Shown piece by piece: positions 7,389 to 16,080 of a stretch of DNA of 41,066 nucleotides (position 1 is the first letter of the stretch; each line of letters opens with the position of its first letter). This DNA is from an uncultured Pelagibacteraceae bacterium (GTDB taxonomy: Bacteria; Pseudomonadota; Alphaproteobacteria; Pelagibacterales; Pelagibacteraceae): positions 1 through 41,066 of the forward strand of contig CACIJY010000007.1 of NCBI GenBank assembly GCA_902587095.1, written 5' to 3'. Position numbers and translations under genes: made by a program. The notes under the pieces are model-generated. The model searched no databases. It was not told where the DNA came from and was given only the letters and a program-made list of their open reading frames with translations.

Positions 7389-8899
7389 ACCAAATCTTCA
7401 AGAATATTTAAATAATTTTCAAATCCTGTATATGATTTTACAGAAGTATTATAAATTGGCTTCCTAGCTTGATTAAAACTTATCGTTTTAATAGCTCTTT
7501 TGTTTTTGTGATGATTCAAACAATTTTCATCCCAATCTAGTGAGCAAAAATTTAATAATTTTTCTACCTCTACTTTAGTATTACTAACTAAATTTTCATA
7601 ATGAAGATCGTAAATATAGTCTGGAAAATTCTTTTTCCAAAAGTTCATTAAATTTTGATATTTTCTATAATAATTTGATAGATCTAACAAATCATCAGCA
7701 AAATTTATCTTTGTTGGAAAACAATTCTTGTACATAGACCAACAATTATCTACTGGATTTCTAACTAAGTTAATAAATTTGGAATTTGGTAAAAATTTTA
7801 TAATAAAACCTATATAGAAAAAATTTAGAGGTGCTTTGTCTGTAAAAACTTTATTTGAATTATCGAGATTTGATGTGAATTCAATGTAATCCTTTTTACA
7901 TTTTATTAAGTCTTTTTCATCCAAGTTTTCTTTTGTCTCAATATAGTTCTTAAATATTCTCTCTAAATATGGCAATTCTCCACCTCCAAATACATTTTCA
8001 TGAGATGAAAGAATTTGTTCAGTTAAAGAGGTTCCAGATCTTGGTAAGCCGATAATAAATATAAAATTTCTAGTATTTTTATTTAATTTTATATTACCCA
8101 ATGAATTAAACTTGTCTTTAATCAAATCAAATTTTTTTCTGTCGTTTTCAAAATTATAATTACTTATTTTTTTTGAAAGGTCATTGGCCTTTTTATAATT
8201 TTCAAAAGATTCTTTGAATTTTTTTTGATCATTATAAGCTTTCCCTAGCGCATAATGTAAATGTAACAATGAGTTATCATCAAGTTTCATATTAGATAAT
8301 TTTTTTTTCATTTCCAAAAAATGCGGATGATTTGAATCATATTTTGTTGTTTGAGAAATCATACTATCTGCCATTGTTAGATTTGAATTCATTTTCAACA
8401 TTTTTTTCAACAATTCTTTTGACTCCTCATATTTTCCCATCTGACTGTATAAAAGCGCCAGGTTATAAATGACAGTAATTGCATCACTTTGTATTGCTAA
8501 AATTCTTTTAAAAATTTTTACTGCGTCTTCACTTTTATATAAATTTTTTTTTAAATTTCCCAAATTATTTAATATTTCAAGGTTGTTTTGATTAATCTCT
8601 AAGCCTTTATTGTAAAATTCTTCGGCATTCTTATACTTATATAAATTTGAATAACTCATTCCTATATTATTATAAAAGTCAGGATTTTTTGGATTATGTT
8701 TTAATGCCTCATTCATTACTTCGATGGCTTTATTAGAATCACCTTTGTTATTGTATGCTAGGCATAACAGATTATAAAAAACATCTATTTTATTTTTTTT
8801 CAATATTTTTTTACATTCTTTTATTACCTCATCGTTTTCATTATCTAGAAATTTTTTTTTTAATTCCTCGAATTTTTCTTTTAAATTCTGTAAGCTCAT
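7385..8899 (-). CDS. TPR-repeat sulfotransferase
   Basis: A two-part protein of 504 residues. Residues 1 to about 180 form degenerate tetratricopeptide repeats (for example NPKNPDFYNNIGMSYSNL, then NQNNLEILNNLGNL). From about 275 a P-loop sulfotransferase domain begins, with the 5'-phosphosulfate loop GLPRSGTS at 284-291 and the 3'-phosphate-binding segment FINLVRNPVDNCWSMY. Such enzymes transfer sulfate from PAPS to a protein, sugar or small-molecule acceptor; the TPR part probably binds the acceptor or a partner. No signal peptide is visible. Its ATG follows immediately after the NlpC/P60 gene stop, making it the last gene of trkH-ampG-NlpC-TPR. The acceptor is unknown. Confidence 0.88.
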   Translation of the reverse strand: MSLQNLKEKFEELKKKFLDNENDEVIKECKKILKKNKIDVFYNLLCLAYNNKGDSNKAIEVMNEALKHNPKNPDFYNNIGMSYSNLYKYKNAEEFYNKGLEINQNNLEILNNLGNLKKNLYKSEDAVKIFKRILAIQSDAITVIYNLALLYSQMGKYEESKELLKKMLKMNSNLTMADSMISQTTKYDSNHPHFLEMKKKLSNMKLDDNSLLHLHYALGKAYNDQKKFKESFENYKKANDLSKKISNYNFENDRKKFDLIKDKFNSLGNIKLNKNTRNFIFIIGLPRSGTSLTEQILSSHENVFGGGELPYLERIFKNYIETKENLDEKDLIKCKKDYIEFTSNLDNSNKVFTDKAPLNFFYIGFIIKFLPNSKFINLVRNPVDNCWSMYKNCFPTKINFADDLLDLSNYYRKYQNLMNFWKKNFPDYIYDLHYENLVSNTKVEVEKLLNFCSLDWDENCLNHHKNKRAIKTISFNQARKPIYNTSVKSYTGFENYLNILEDLV

Positions 8900-9613
8900 T
8901 TATCTAATTCCAATAACTTTTAATCTAGCTGTTTTCTCTATCAGTTGTAGTGTTTTATTTATATTCATTAAAATAACTTTTTTTTTAGGACCATAAGCAT
9001 GTATTAATTGGGTCTTTGATAGACAAACTGCAACATGCCCTTTCCAAAAAATAATAGAATTTTTTCTGATACTTTTTACTTTCCTAAAATATTTTATTTG
9101 GTCTTTGGTATCTCTAGGACAATATAAGTTATTAAATTTGAAAAAAAGCTGAACTAATGCAGAACAATCTATTCCTTGATAAGTTTTACCGCCCCACTTA
9201 TAAGGTATATTTTTAAATATATGTATATTCTTAAATAATTTTTGTTTATATTTTATTGAAACCACATCCTTTTTTTTAATCCAATATTTTTCAAATTTGT
9301 AAAAATTTTTTTTTTTATCAATTACCGAAATTAGTGAACAAAATGGTAGTTTCGTTCTAATTAAAAAATTTTTATTAGGCTTTGAATATAAACTAGCATT
9401 TAAGGATGAGACTTTATGTGTGTTTTTTCTATCTTTAAAATATTTTCTTTGTTTTATAAATCCTGTGTACTTATCATATGAAGTTTTAATTTTAAGCCAA
9501 TTATTTTTTTTACTTAGTATTTTAAATTTTTCACCAAATAATATCTGAGACGATAACTTTGATTTTAATGAATTTTTTTCGTAAATATTTATTATAGGAT
9601 AATTATTTATCAT
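8900..9613 (-). CDS. NlpC/P60 cysteine peptidase with SH3-like N-terminus
   Basis: A C40-family peptidase of 237 residues. The C-terminal half carries the catalytic triad candidates Cys150 in QGIDCSALVQ, His193 in KGHVAVCL and His205 in LIHAYGP. The first 120 residues look like two bacterial SH3 units (KFKILSKKNNWLKIKTSYDKYTGF spans one). This architecture matches cytoplasmic YkfC-like gamma-D-glutamyl-L-diamino-acid endopeptidases, which cut murein peptides during recycling. No signal peptide is visible. The gene overlaps the 3' end of the AmpG-like permease by 4 bp, so a role in degrading imported muropeptides is a reasonable inference. A cell-wall hydrolase acting outside the membrane is less likely without an export signal. 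Confidence 0.87.
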   Translation of the reverse strand: MINNYPIINIYEKNSLKSKLSSQILFGEKFKILSKKNNWLKIKTSYDKYTGFIKQRKYFKDRKNTHKVSSLNASLYSKPNKNFLIRTKLPFCSLISVIDKKKNFYKFEKYWIKKKDVVSIKYKQKLFKNIHIFKNIPYKWGGKTYQGIDCSALVQLFFKFNNLYCPRDTKDQIKYFRKVKSIRKNSIIFWKGHVAVCLSKTQLIHAYGPKKKVILMNINKTLQLIEKTARLKVIGIR

Positions 9614-11073
9614 TTAATTGGTGCAATCTTTGAAATATATAATATTAAAAATAAAACAGGCACTCCCATTAAAGCAGTAGTTATAAAGTACGATTGATAT
9701 CCCATTACATCCACCCATGCTCCAGAATAGCCCGCTATCAGTTTAGGTAAAAATAACATTAAAGAACTAAAAAGTGCATACTGAGTAGCAGTAAATTTAA
9801 TTGATGTTAATCCAGACAAATATATTACAAAAGCAGCTCCTGCAAACCCACTCGAGATGTTGTCAGCAGTAATTACAGAAATTAAATATTTAATATTAGC
9901 CTCAGTAGTTGCTAGCCATGCAAAAAGTAGATTACTTAATGATGCAATCAGCGCTCCAATAAATAAGGTTAACATTGTTCCAAATTTCATTGCAAAATAT
10001 CCCCCAAACAATCCTCCAATAATTGTAGCAAAAACACCAAAAAATTTAGAATATGTTGCAATATCGTTGATGCTATAACCTTTTTCTAAATAAAAAATAT
10101 TAGCCATCACCCCCATCACAACATCAGCGATTCTATAAAGCGATATTAAAAGCAAAATAAGTAAAGCAAACTTTCCGTACCTTTCTATGAAATTTTTAAT
10201 TGGATGTAAGTAACTTTCCTTGATTATCGAGCTATCTTGAAATTTTATTTTAATTAGCAGGAAAATATATAAACCACTGCATAGAGAACAAACAATTAAC
10301 TTTAATGACGTAAAGAAAAAACTTAATAATTTATTAGTATCAAAAGGATTGGATATTTTTGAATAAATAAATATAAAAATTATTACTGAAATAACTATAT
10401 TCACAAAAAATTTAAATTGTAATCTAGTTCTTTTTGTAAATATCCTCTTTTTATTTGGTTCATGTGATATAAAATTAGCTATAATTCCAATTAGCATTAA
10501 TATCGACATAGTAAGATATACTTTTTTCCATACATTATGTTCGTATTGCTCACCTCCCCAATATGAAGCTAACCATAAACTCCCAGCGCCACCAACCAAC
10601 ATACCAATTCTATAACCAGCTATATATGTAGACGAAAGAGATCCTTGTAATTTTTGGTCTACTGACTCAATTCTGTAAGCATCAATTATTATATCTTGGG
10701 TAGCACTAAAAAATGCTACAAGCGTGATACAAACGGCTGTTATATAGAGATTATTTTGAGGATCATTTATTGAAGTCAATATAAGTGAGAAAACTATTAG
10801 CAATTGAATTAAAAGTAACCAGCTTCTTCTATGTCCCATAATGGAAAAAAAGGGAATATTGACTTTATCTACTAAAGGAGACCACAAAAATTTAAAAGCG
10901 TACGCAAACCCAGCCCAACTAAAAAGTGTAACTGTGCTTCTTTCTATACCAGCTTTAGTTAGCCAAACAGATAAAGTAGAAAATACTAAAAGTATTGGTA
11001 ATCCTGAGGAAAAACCTAACATTATCATTTTCAGTGGCTTTTCAGTAAAAAAAAATAAAAGTTTATTATTCAT
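9610..11073 (-). CDS. ampG: AmpG-like muropeptide permease (MFS)
   Basis: An inner-membrane major facilitator of 487 residues with about 12-14 hydrophobic helices. AmpG family signatures are present: EKPLKMIMLGFSSGLP at the N-terminus, FLWSPLVDKV, MGHRRSWLL and SATQDIIIDAYRIE. AmpG imports anhydro-muropeptides (GlcNAc-anhydroMurNAc with peptide) released by lytic transglycosylases. The gene starts directly after the trkH stop and overlaps the NlpC/P60 peptidase gene by 4 bp. The pairing of importer and peptidase supports a murein-recycling role. Related PAT-family members transport other substrates such as acetyl-CoA, so the exact substrate is inferred. Confidence 0.88.
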   Translation of the reverse strand: MNNKLLFFFTEKPLKMIMLGFSSGLPILLVFSTLSVWLTKAGIERSTVTLFSWAGFAYAFKFLWSPLVDKVNIPFFSIMGHRRSWLLLIQLLIVFSLILTSINDPQNNLYITAVCITLVAFFSATQDIIIDAYRIESVDQKLQGSLSSTYIAGYRIGMLVGGAGSLWLASYWGGEQYEHNVWKKVYLTMSILMLIGIIANFISHEPNKKRIFTKRTRLQFKFFVNIVISVIIFIFIYSKISNPFDTNKLLSFFFTSLKLIVCSLCSGLYIFLLIKIKFQDSSIIKESYLHPIKNFIERYGKFALLILLLISLYRIADVVMGVMANIFYLEKGYSINDIATYSKFFGVFATIIGGLFGGYFAMKFGTMLTLFIGALIASLSNLLFAWLATTEANIKYLISVITADNISSGFAGAAFVIYLSGLTSIKFTATQYALFSSLMLFLPKLIAGYSGAWVDVMGYQSYFITTALMGVPVLFLILYISKIAPIK

Positions 11074-12519
11074 TTATTTTCTCCAAAAAGACGGTAAAAA
11101 AATTATTAATATAGCAAATATTTCTAACCTACCTAAAATCATACCAATTGTTAACAGCCACTTAGACTGATCAGGAAGTCCAGAATAATTACTGTTAGGT
11201 CCTATTTCACTTCCTAAACCTGGCCCAACATTAGATAGAGATGATGCTGCGCCAGAAATTGAGGTTATGAAATCTAGACCTGTTAATGTTAAAAGTGAAG
11301 CTAATACAAAAAATATTAAAATATAAAGATAGATAAATGATATTATAGAAGCTATTAACTTATCATCAACTTTATCATTATTATATTTTAGATTAATTAC
11401 AGCTCTTGGATAAATAATTTTTAATAATTGATTTCTAATAAAAAAATATAATATATGAACTCTAAATACTTTAATTCCACATGTGGTTGATCCTGCACAA
11501 CCTCCTATAAACATAAGGATTAGAAAAAATATAAGAGGAAAATTACCCCATTGATCAAATTCTTTTGTCACATAACCAGTACCTGTTAATATTGAAATAA
11601 CATTAAAAATTACAGATCTAATATGCACCTCAAAAATATTTTTATTAACTATTATGAGATAAAGAAATAATATTAATATAGATCCTGCTGAAAGTTTTAA
11701 AAATAATTTTACTTGCTCATCTTTAAAAATAACTTTTTTATCATCAGAAATAAATTTTATGTATAAAATAAAAGGTATGCTTCCTAGTAAAATAAATATA
11801 ATTGAAATTGTTTCAATATACGGGTTGTTAAAGTAACCTATTGATTGATCATAATTTGAAAAACCACCAGTAGCAATTGTTGTCATTGAGTGAGTAACAC
11901 TGTCAAAAAAATTCATACCAAATACATTGTAGAAAATTGCACAAATTATAGTCAAAAATAAATATACTGTTATTAATCTCAATGATATTTGTTTAGACTT
12001 AGGCAGTATTTTTTCTGAAGTATCATAAGATGAAATTCTTAATAATTGCATTCCTCCAATATTCATAATTGGCATTAAGGTTATGGCCATTAAAATTACA
12101 CCTATTCCACCTAACCATTGCAGCATTGCTCTCCATATTAAAATACCTTTAGGTGTGTCTTCTATATTACTTAAAATTGTTGCTCCCGTTGTGGTTATAC
12201 CTGACATGCTTTCAAAAAAGGAGTCAGTGATAGACAAATTTAATTGTGAGAAAAAAAACGGCAAAGAACCGAATATTGCTATACTTAACCATGATAATGC
12301 TGTTAACAAAAAAGCTTGATGAGTATTTATTGACTTTAAATGATCAATGTTAGATAAAAAAAACAATATTCCAAAAGTAATCGTAATAATTCCAGAAATA
12401 ATGAATGTAGAGTCAAATTCATTATAAATTAGTTGAAACGCTACGGGTACGATCATGGCTACACCTAAAATTATTAATAAAATCCCTAATGTAAAAAATA
12501 CTGTTTTATAATTGGACAT
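11074..12519 (-). CDS. trkH: Trk-type potassium transporter subunit TrkH
   Basis: TrkH is the pore-forming subunit of the Trk K+ uptake system in the inner membrane. The 481-residue protein shows repeated M1-P-M2 units with selectivity-filter-like segments: SGITTTGATI, TIATGGFSNYD, ILTGTGYVT and SNVGPGLGSEIGPN. GGIGVILMAITLMPIMNIGG is also typical. The regulatory NAD-binding subunit TrkA is not in the window. It is the first gene of a four-gene minus-strand run and shares the 85-bp gap at 12520-12604 with the divergent lysS gene. Confidence 0.95.
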   Translation of the reverse strand: MSNYKTVFFTLGILLIILGVAMIVPVAFQLIYNEFDSTFIISGIITITFGILFFLSNIDHLKSINTHQAFLLTALSWLSIAIFGSLPFFFSQLNLSITDSFFESMSGITTTGATILSNIEDTPKGILIWRAMLQWLGGIGVILMAITLMPIMNIGGMQLLRISSYDTSEKILPKSKQISLRLITVYLFLTIICAIFYNVFGMNFFDSVTHSMTTIATGGFSNYDQSIGYFNNPYIETISIIFILLGSIPFILYIKFISDDKKVIFKDEQVKLFLKLSAGSILILFLYLIIVNKNIFEVHIRSVIFNVISILTGTGYVTKEFDQWGNFPLIFFLILMFIGGCAGSTTCGIKVFRVHILYFFIRNQLLKIIYPRAVINLKYNNDKVDDKLIASIISFIYLYILIFFVLASLLTLTGLDFITSISGAASSLSNVGPGLGSEIGPNSNYSGLPDQSKWLLTIGMILGRLEIFAILIIFLPSFWRK

Positions 12520-12604
12520 TTTTAACGAACATTATTTTATGGAAAATAAATTTCAACATTATATGAATAAAATATGTTCTTAAAATACAAGATATTCTAA
12601 ATTG

Positions 12605-14173
12605 ATGATTAAAATTAAAAAAGAGGATATAGAAAAATCGAATTCATGGCCATTTGTTGAGGCAAAAAAGATTCTTAAAGAGAGAAAAAAATTTATAGAC
12701 AAAAAAGGAAAAATTTTACTACAAACTGGATATGGACCTTCAGGATTACCTCATATTGGAACATTTGGAGAAGTTGCAAGAACAAGCATGGTAGTTAATG
12801 CCTTAAATTATTTAACAGATTTGCCAAAAGAAATTATTACATTTTCAGATGATTTAGATGGTTTGAGAAAAGTACCAGATAACGTTCCAAACAAAAATAT
12901 ACTTGAAAAAAATTTGCATAAGCCCTTAACAGATATTCCTGACCCATTTGGAAAATTTAAAAGTTTCGGGGAACATAATAATGAAATGCTAAAAAAATTT
13001 TTAGATGAATTCAATTTTAAATATAAGTTTATGAGTTCAACGAATTTATATAAATCTGGATTTTTTAATGCTTCACTAAAAAAAATATTAGATAATTACG
13101 AAGGGATAATGAAAATAATTATTCCTACATTAGGGAAAGAAAGACAAAAAACATATTCACCATTTCTTCCTATATGCAAGGAAACAGGCCGAGTGTTAGA
13201 AATACCAATTATTGAAATAAATAAAAAAAATTCATCTTTAATTTTTGATAATAATGGAAAAAAATTGGAGACAAGTATTTTGGATGGTAATTGTAAACTT
13301 CAATGGAAAGTAGATTGGGCAATGAGATGGTATACTCTTGATATTGATTTTGAAATGTATGGAAAAGACTTAATTGAGAGTGCAATTCTATCTACTAAAA
13401 TAATTAAACTCCTTGGAAAAAATAATCCTTCGGGCTTTGCCTACGAACTATTTCTTGATGATAAAGGTGAAAAAATTTCAAAGTCAAAAGGAAACGGTGT
13501 AACTATTGAGGAATGGCTTAATTATGCTTCACCAGAAAGCTTATCCTTGTTTATGTATCAGAATCCAAAAAGAGCAAAAAAATTATATAAAGAAATTGTA
13601 CCAAAAGCTGTAGATGAGTATCTAGATCTAATCGAAAAAAGCAAGAAACAGGACGCAAGAGAGTTGTTGCTCAATCCTTTATGGCACGTTCATAATGGCA
13701 AAATTCCCTTTGAGAATAGCATCATGAGTTTTTCCATGCTTTTAAATTTAGTTGAAACTAGCAATGCTACATCTGAAGAAATACTTTGGAAATTTGTAAA
13801 AAATTATAAAAAAGATATCGTTAAAGATAACTTTCCTATATTTAATAATTTAATAAAATATTCAATCAAATACTTTAACGATGTCGTTAAGCAAAATAAA
13901 AAATATAAAAAACCAAATATTTCAGAAAAAAAAGCTTTGTTAGATTTAATTTCAAACTTAGAAAAATGTTCTGACAATATGAAGCCTGAGGATATTCAAA
14001 CAGAAATTTATACAGTAGGAAAAAATAATGGTTATAAGGAAAATCTTAGAGAATGGTTTAAATTAATTTACGAAGTAGTCTTCGGAGTAGAAAATGGTCC
14101 AAGGCTAGGGTTTTTCATAAGTTTTTTTGGAAGAAAGGAAATGATTTCGCTTATAAAAGAGAAAATAAATTAA
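12605..14173 (+). CDS. lysS: Class I lysyl-tRNA synthetase
   Basis: This cytoplasmic enzyme charges tRNA-Lys. It belongs to the class I (archaeal/alphaproteobacterial) LysRS, not the class II form of E. coli. The 522-residue product has the HIGH-equivalent HIGT at 50-53 in GPSGLPHIGTFGE and the KMSKS-equivalent KISKSKG near residue 290. An in-frame TTG lies just upstream at 12602, but the ATG at 12605 is preferred. The stop overlaps the pyrD ATG (TAATG), implying coupling. The upstream gap shared with trkH holds no clear Shine-Dalgarno. Confidence 0.95.
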   Translation: MIKIKKEDIEKSNSWPFVEAKKILKERKKFIDKKGKILLQTGYGPSGLPHIGTFGEVARTSMVVNALNYLTDLPKEIITFSDDLDGLRKVPDNVPNKNILEKNLHKPLTDIPDPFGKFKSFGEHNNEMLKKFLDEFNFKYKFMSSTNLYKSGFFNASLKKILDNYEGIMKIIIPTLGKERQKTYSPFLPICKETGRVLEIPIIEINKKNSSLIFDNNGKKLETSILDGNCKLQWKVDWAMRWYTLDIDFEMYGKDLIESAILSTKIIKLLGKNNPSGFAYELFLDDKGEKISKSKGNGVTIEEWLNYASPESLSLFMYQNPKRAKKLYKEIVPKAVDEYLDLIEKSKKQDARELLLNPLWHVHNGKIPFENSIMSFSMLLNLVETSNATSEEILWKFVKNYKKDIVKDNFPIFNNLIKYSIKYFNDVVKQNKKYKKPNISEKKALLDLISNLEKCSDNMKPEDIQTEIYTVGKNNGYKENLREWFKLIYEVVFGVENGPRLGFFISFFGRKEMISLIKEKIN

Positions 14174-15210
14174 TGTTCGATAAAATTAGACCATTGATAT
14201 TTAAATTGGATCCTGAATTGGCGCACACATTAGCTATTAAGGCTCTTAAAACAAATTTGTTTTTAAAACAAAAAATTTCAGAAGATTCATATTTAAAATC
14301 TGAATTATTTGGAAGAGAGATAAAAAATCCAATCGGGATTGCTGCTGGTTTTGACAAAGATGCTGAAGTTTATAATTCATTATTTAATCTAGGTTTTGGT
14401 TTTGTTGAGGTGGGAACAGTCACACCTTTAAAACAATATGGAAACAAAAAACCAAGGGTTTTTAGGTTAGAGAACGATAAAGCTTTGATAAATCGTCTTG
14501 GTTTTAATAACTCAGGCAGTGATGTTGTAAGTGAAAGAATAAAAAAAAATAAACCGATTGGCATACTTGGTGTAAACATAGGGCCAAATTGGGATAGCAA
14601 AGATAGAGTAGGAGACTATCTAATTGGATTTAATAAATTTTATAATTTAGCAGATTATATAACAATAAATATTTCATCACCTAATACGGAAAACTTAAGA
14701 GATTTTCATAATTTAGATGAATTAGGAAATTTATTAGATAAAATTTTTAATGAAAAAAAAAAATTAAATAGTGAGATCCCAATCGCTTTGAAGGTTTCGC
14801 CAGATATTGATAATACTATTGTTAAAGACATATCTAAAATATTAATACAATATAAAGTTAATGCGTTAATTGTTTCAAATACAACAGATCAAAATAGATA
14901 TAACCTTAAAGACCATCAAAAATTTCAGAAAGGTGGCTTATCGGGCAAACCTTTGAACGATATATCAAATAAATTAATAAATAATTTTTTTAAAAATCTA
15001 AACGGACAAACAAAAATAATTGGTGTAGGAGGTGTGGACTCTGGAGAAACAGCATACAAAAAATTTTTGAGTGGGGCTAATTTTGTTCAACTTTATACAG
15101 GCATGGTTTTTGAAGGACCTAAAATTGCAATAAAAATTAATGAAGAACTTAAAAAAATATTAAAGGAAAAAAAAATAAAAAATTACTCTGATATTATTGG
15201 TAAATTATAA
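14173..15210 (+). CDS. pyrD: Dihydroorotate dehydrogenase (quinone), class 2
   Basis: PyrD oxidises dihydroorotate to orotate in pyrimidine synthesis and passes electrons to quinone at the inner face of the membrane. The 345-residue length and the N-terminal segment (FDKIRPLIFKLDPELAH) are typical of class 2 enzymes, where that part forms the quinone-access helices. FMN- and substrate-binding segments include NPIGIAAGFDKDAE, VEVGTVTPLKQYGN, NRLGFNN, INISSPNTENLR and the glycine-rich IIGVGGVDSGETAYKK. It starts within the lysS stop (TAATG). Confidence 0.95.
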   Translation: MFDKIRPLIFKLDPELAHTLAIKALKTNLFLKQKISEDSYLKSELFGREIKNPIGIAAGFDKDAEVYNSLFNLGFGFVEVGTVTPLKQYGNKKPRVFRLENDKALINRLGFNNSGSDVVSERIKKNKPIGILGVNIGPNWDSKDRVGDYLIGFNKFYNLADYITINISSPNTENLRDFHNLDELGNLLDKIFNEKKKLNSEIPIALKVSPDIDNTIVKDISKILIQYKVNALIVSNTTDQNRYNLKDHQKFQKGGLSGKPLNDISNKLINNFFKNLNGQTKIIGVGGVDSGETAYKKFLSGANFVQLYTGMVFEGPKIAIKINEELKKILKEKKIKNYSDIIGKL

Positions 15211-15212
15211 AC

Positions 15213-15241
15213 TTGACTGAACCAAAATGTACATTTATACA
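15213..15241 (+). promoter_or_regulatory. Strong putative sigma70 promoter for rpmB
   Basis: In the 39-bp gap between pyrD and rpmB there is TTGACT (15213-15218), a 17-base spacer, and TATACA (15236-15241). The expected transcription start, about 7 bases after the -10 box, lies at about 15247-15249, touching the rpmB ATG at 15250. No Shine-Dalgarno precedes the ATG. If this is the main promoter, rpmB mRNA would have almost no 5' leader. Confidence 0.55.
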
Positions 15242-15249
15242 CTCTCTTC

Positions 15250-15531
15250 ATGTCAAAAAAGTGTGAATTAACTGGAAAAAGACCTTTAAAGGGCCACAAG
15301 GTTAGTCACGCAAATAATAAAGTTAAAAGAAGATTTTTACCAAGTGTAAAAAAAGTTAGTTTTAAAAGTGAATTATTAAATAAAAAACTAAAGATAACTG
15401 TGTCTAATGCAGCGATGAGATCTATAGATAAAAAAGGAAGCTTCGATCAATTTATGAAAACTGTGAAATCAAAAAATTTATCTATAAGATTAAAAAAAAT
15501 TAAAAAAAGCATAATCCAAAAAACAGCGTAA
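15250..15531 (+). CDS. rpmB: 50S ribosomal protein L28
   Basis: L28 is a small protein of the large ribosomal subunit. The 93-residue product starts MSKKCELTGKRPLKGHKVSHANNK and continues with KRRFLPSVKKVSF, which are family signatures. A Lys-rich C-terminal tail completes the protein, as in alphaproteobacterial L28. It lies 39 bp after pyrD behind a close-set promoter, and its stop overlaps the start of the transporter gene (TAATG), so the two are probably one message. Confidence 0.96.
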   Translation: MSKKCELTGKRPLKGHKVSHANNKVKRRFLPSVKKVSFKSELLNKKLKITVSNAAMRSIDKKGSFDQFMKTVKSKNLSIRLKKIKKSIIQKTA

Positions 15532-16079
15532 TGAACAAGTTGTTCTTAACTTTATCCCTTTTAATGGGGTTTGTTGTTCTAATTTCAAACTTTCTAGTCC
15601 AGTTTCCCGTCAAATATTATGGATTAGAAAATATTTTAACCTACGGAGCTTTTAGTTATCCAATAGCTTTTTTAATTACTGATTTAGCCAACAGGTCTTT
15701 TGGTAAAATAATAGCTAGAAAGATTGTTTATTTTGGATTCGCAATTGGTGTGGTATTTACACTTATTTTTTCTACAAATTTTTCAGACTTAATTTCAGTT
15801 AGAATAGCAATTGGGTCTGGAACAGCATTTATAGTTGCACAATTGTTAGATGTTCAAGTTTTTGATAGATTAAGGAAAAAAACATGGTTTGTTGCTCCTT
15901 TGTTTTCATCGTTAATAGGCTCAACTGTTGATACGTTTTTATTCTTTTCTATTTCATTTTATGCAACCGGAGTACCTTGGATAACATTATCACTTGGCGA
16001 CTTAAGTGTAAAAATATTTATAGCATTAATAATGCTTGTTCCATTTAGATTATTACTTGGTACACTTAAACCAGTCTAA
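15531..16079 (+). CDS. yhhQ: Queuosine precursor transporter (YhhQ/VUT family)
   Basis: An integral membrane protein of 182 residues with about six hydrophobic helices. The family (DUF165, QPTR/YhhQ) imports queuosine precursors such as preQ0 or preQ1. Visible signatures are TYGAFSYPIAFLITDLANR (helix with conserved Asp/Asn), a central helix with AQLLDVQVFDRLR, and APLFSSLIGSTVDTFLFF. It is translationally coupled to rpmB by a TAATG overlap. Transport of a queuosine precursor is inferred from family membership. The stop lies 1 bp from the stop of the convergent ureohydrolase gene. Confidence 0.85.
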   Translation: MNKLFLTLSLLMGFVVLISNFLVQFPVKYYGLENILTYGAFSYPIAFLITDLANRSFGKIIARKIVYFGFAIGVVFTLIFSTNFSDLISVRIAIGSGTAFIVAQLLDVQVFDRLRKKTWFVAPLFSSLIGSTVDTFLFFSISFYATGVPWITLSLGDLSVKIFIALIMLVPFRLLLGTLKPV

Positions 16080-16080
16080 A

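Noticed and set aside
12520-12604. Riboswitch or RNA element between trkH and lysS
   Set aside because: The 85 bp are AT-rich without a convincing stem or known aptamer consensus, probably just two divergent promoters.
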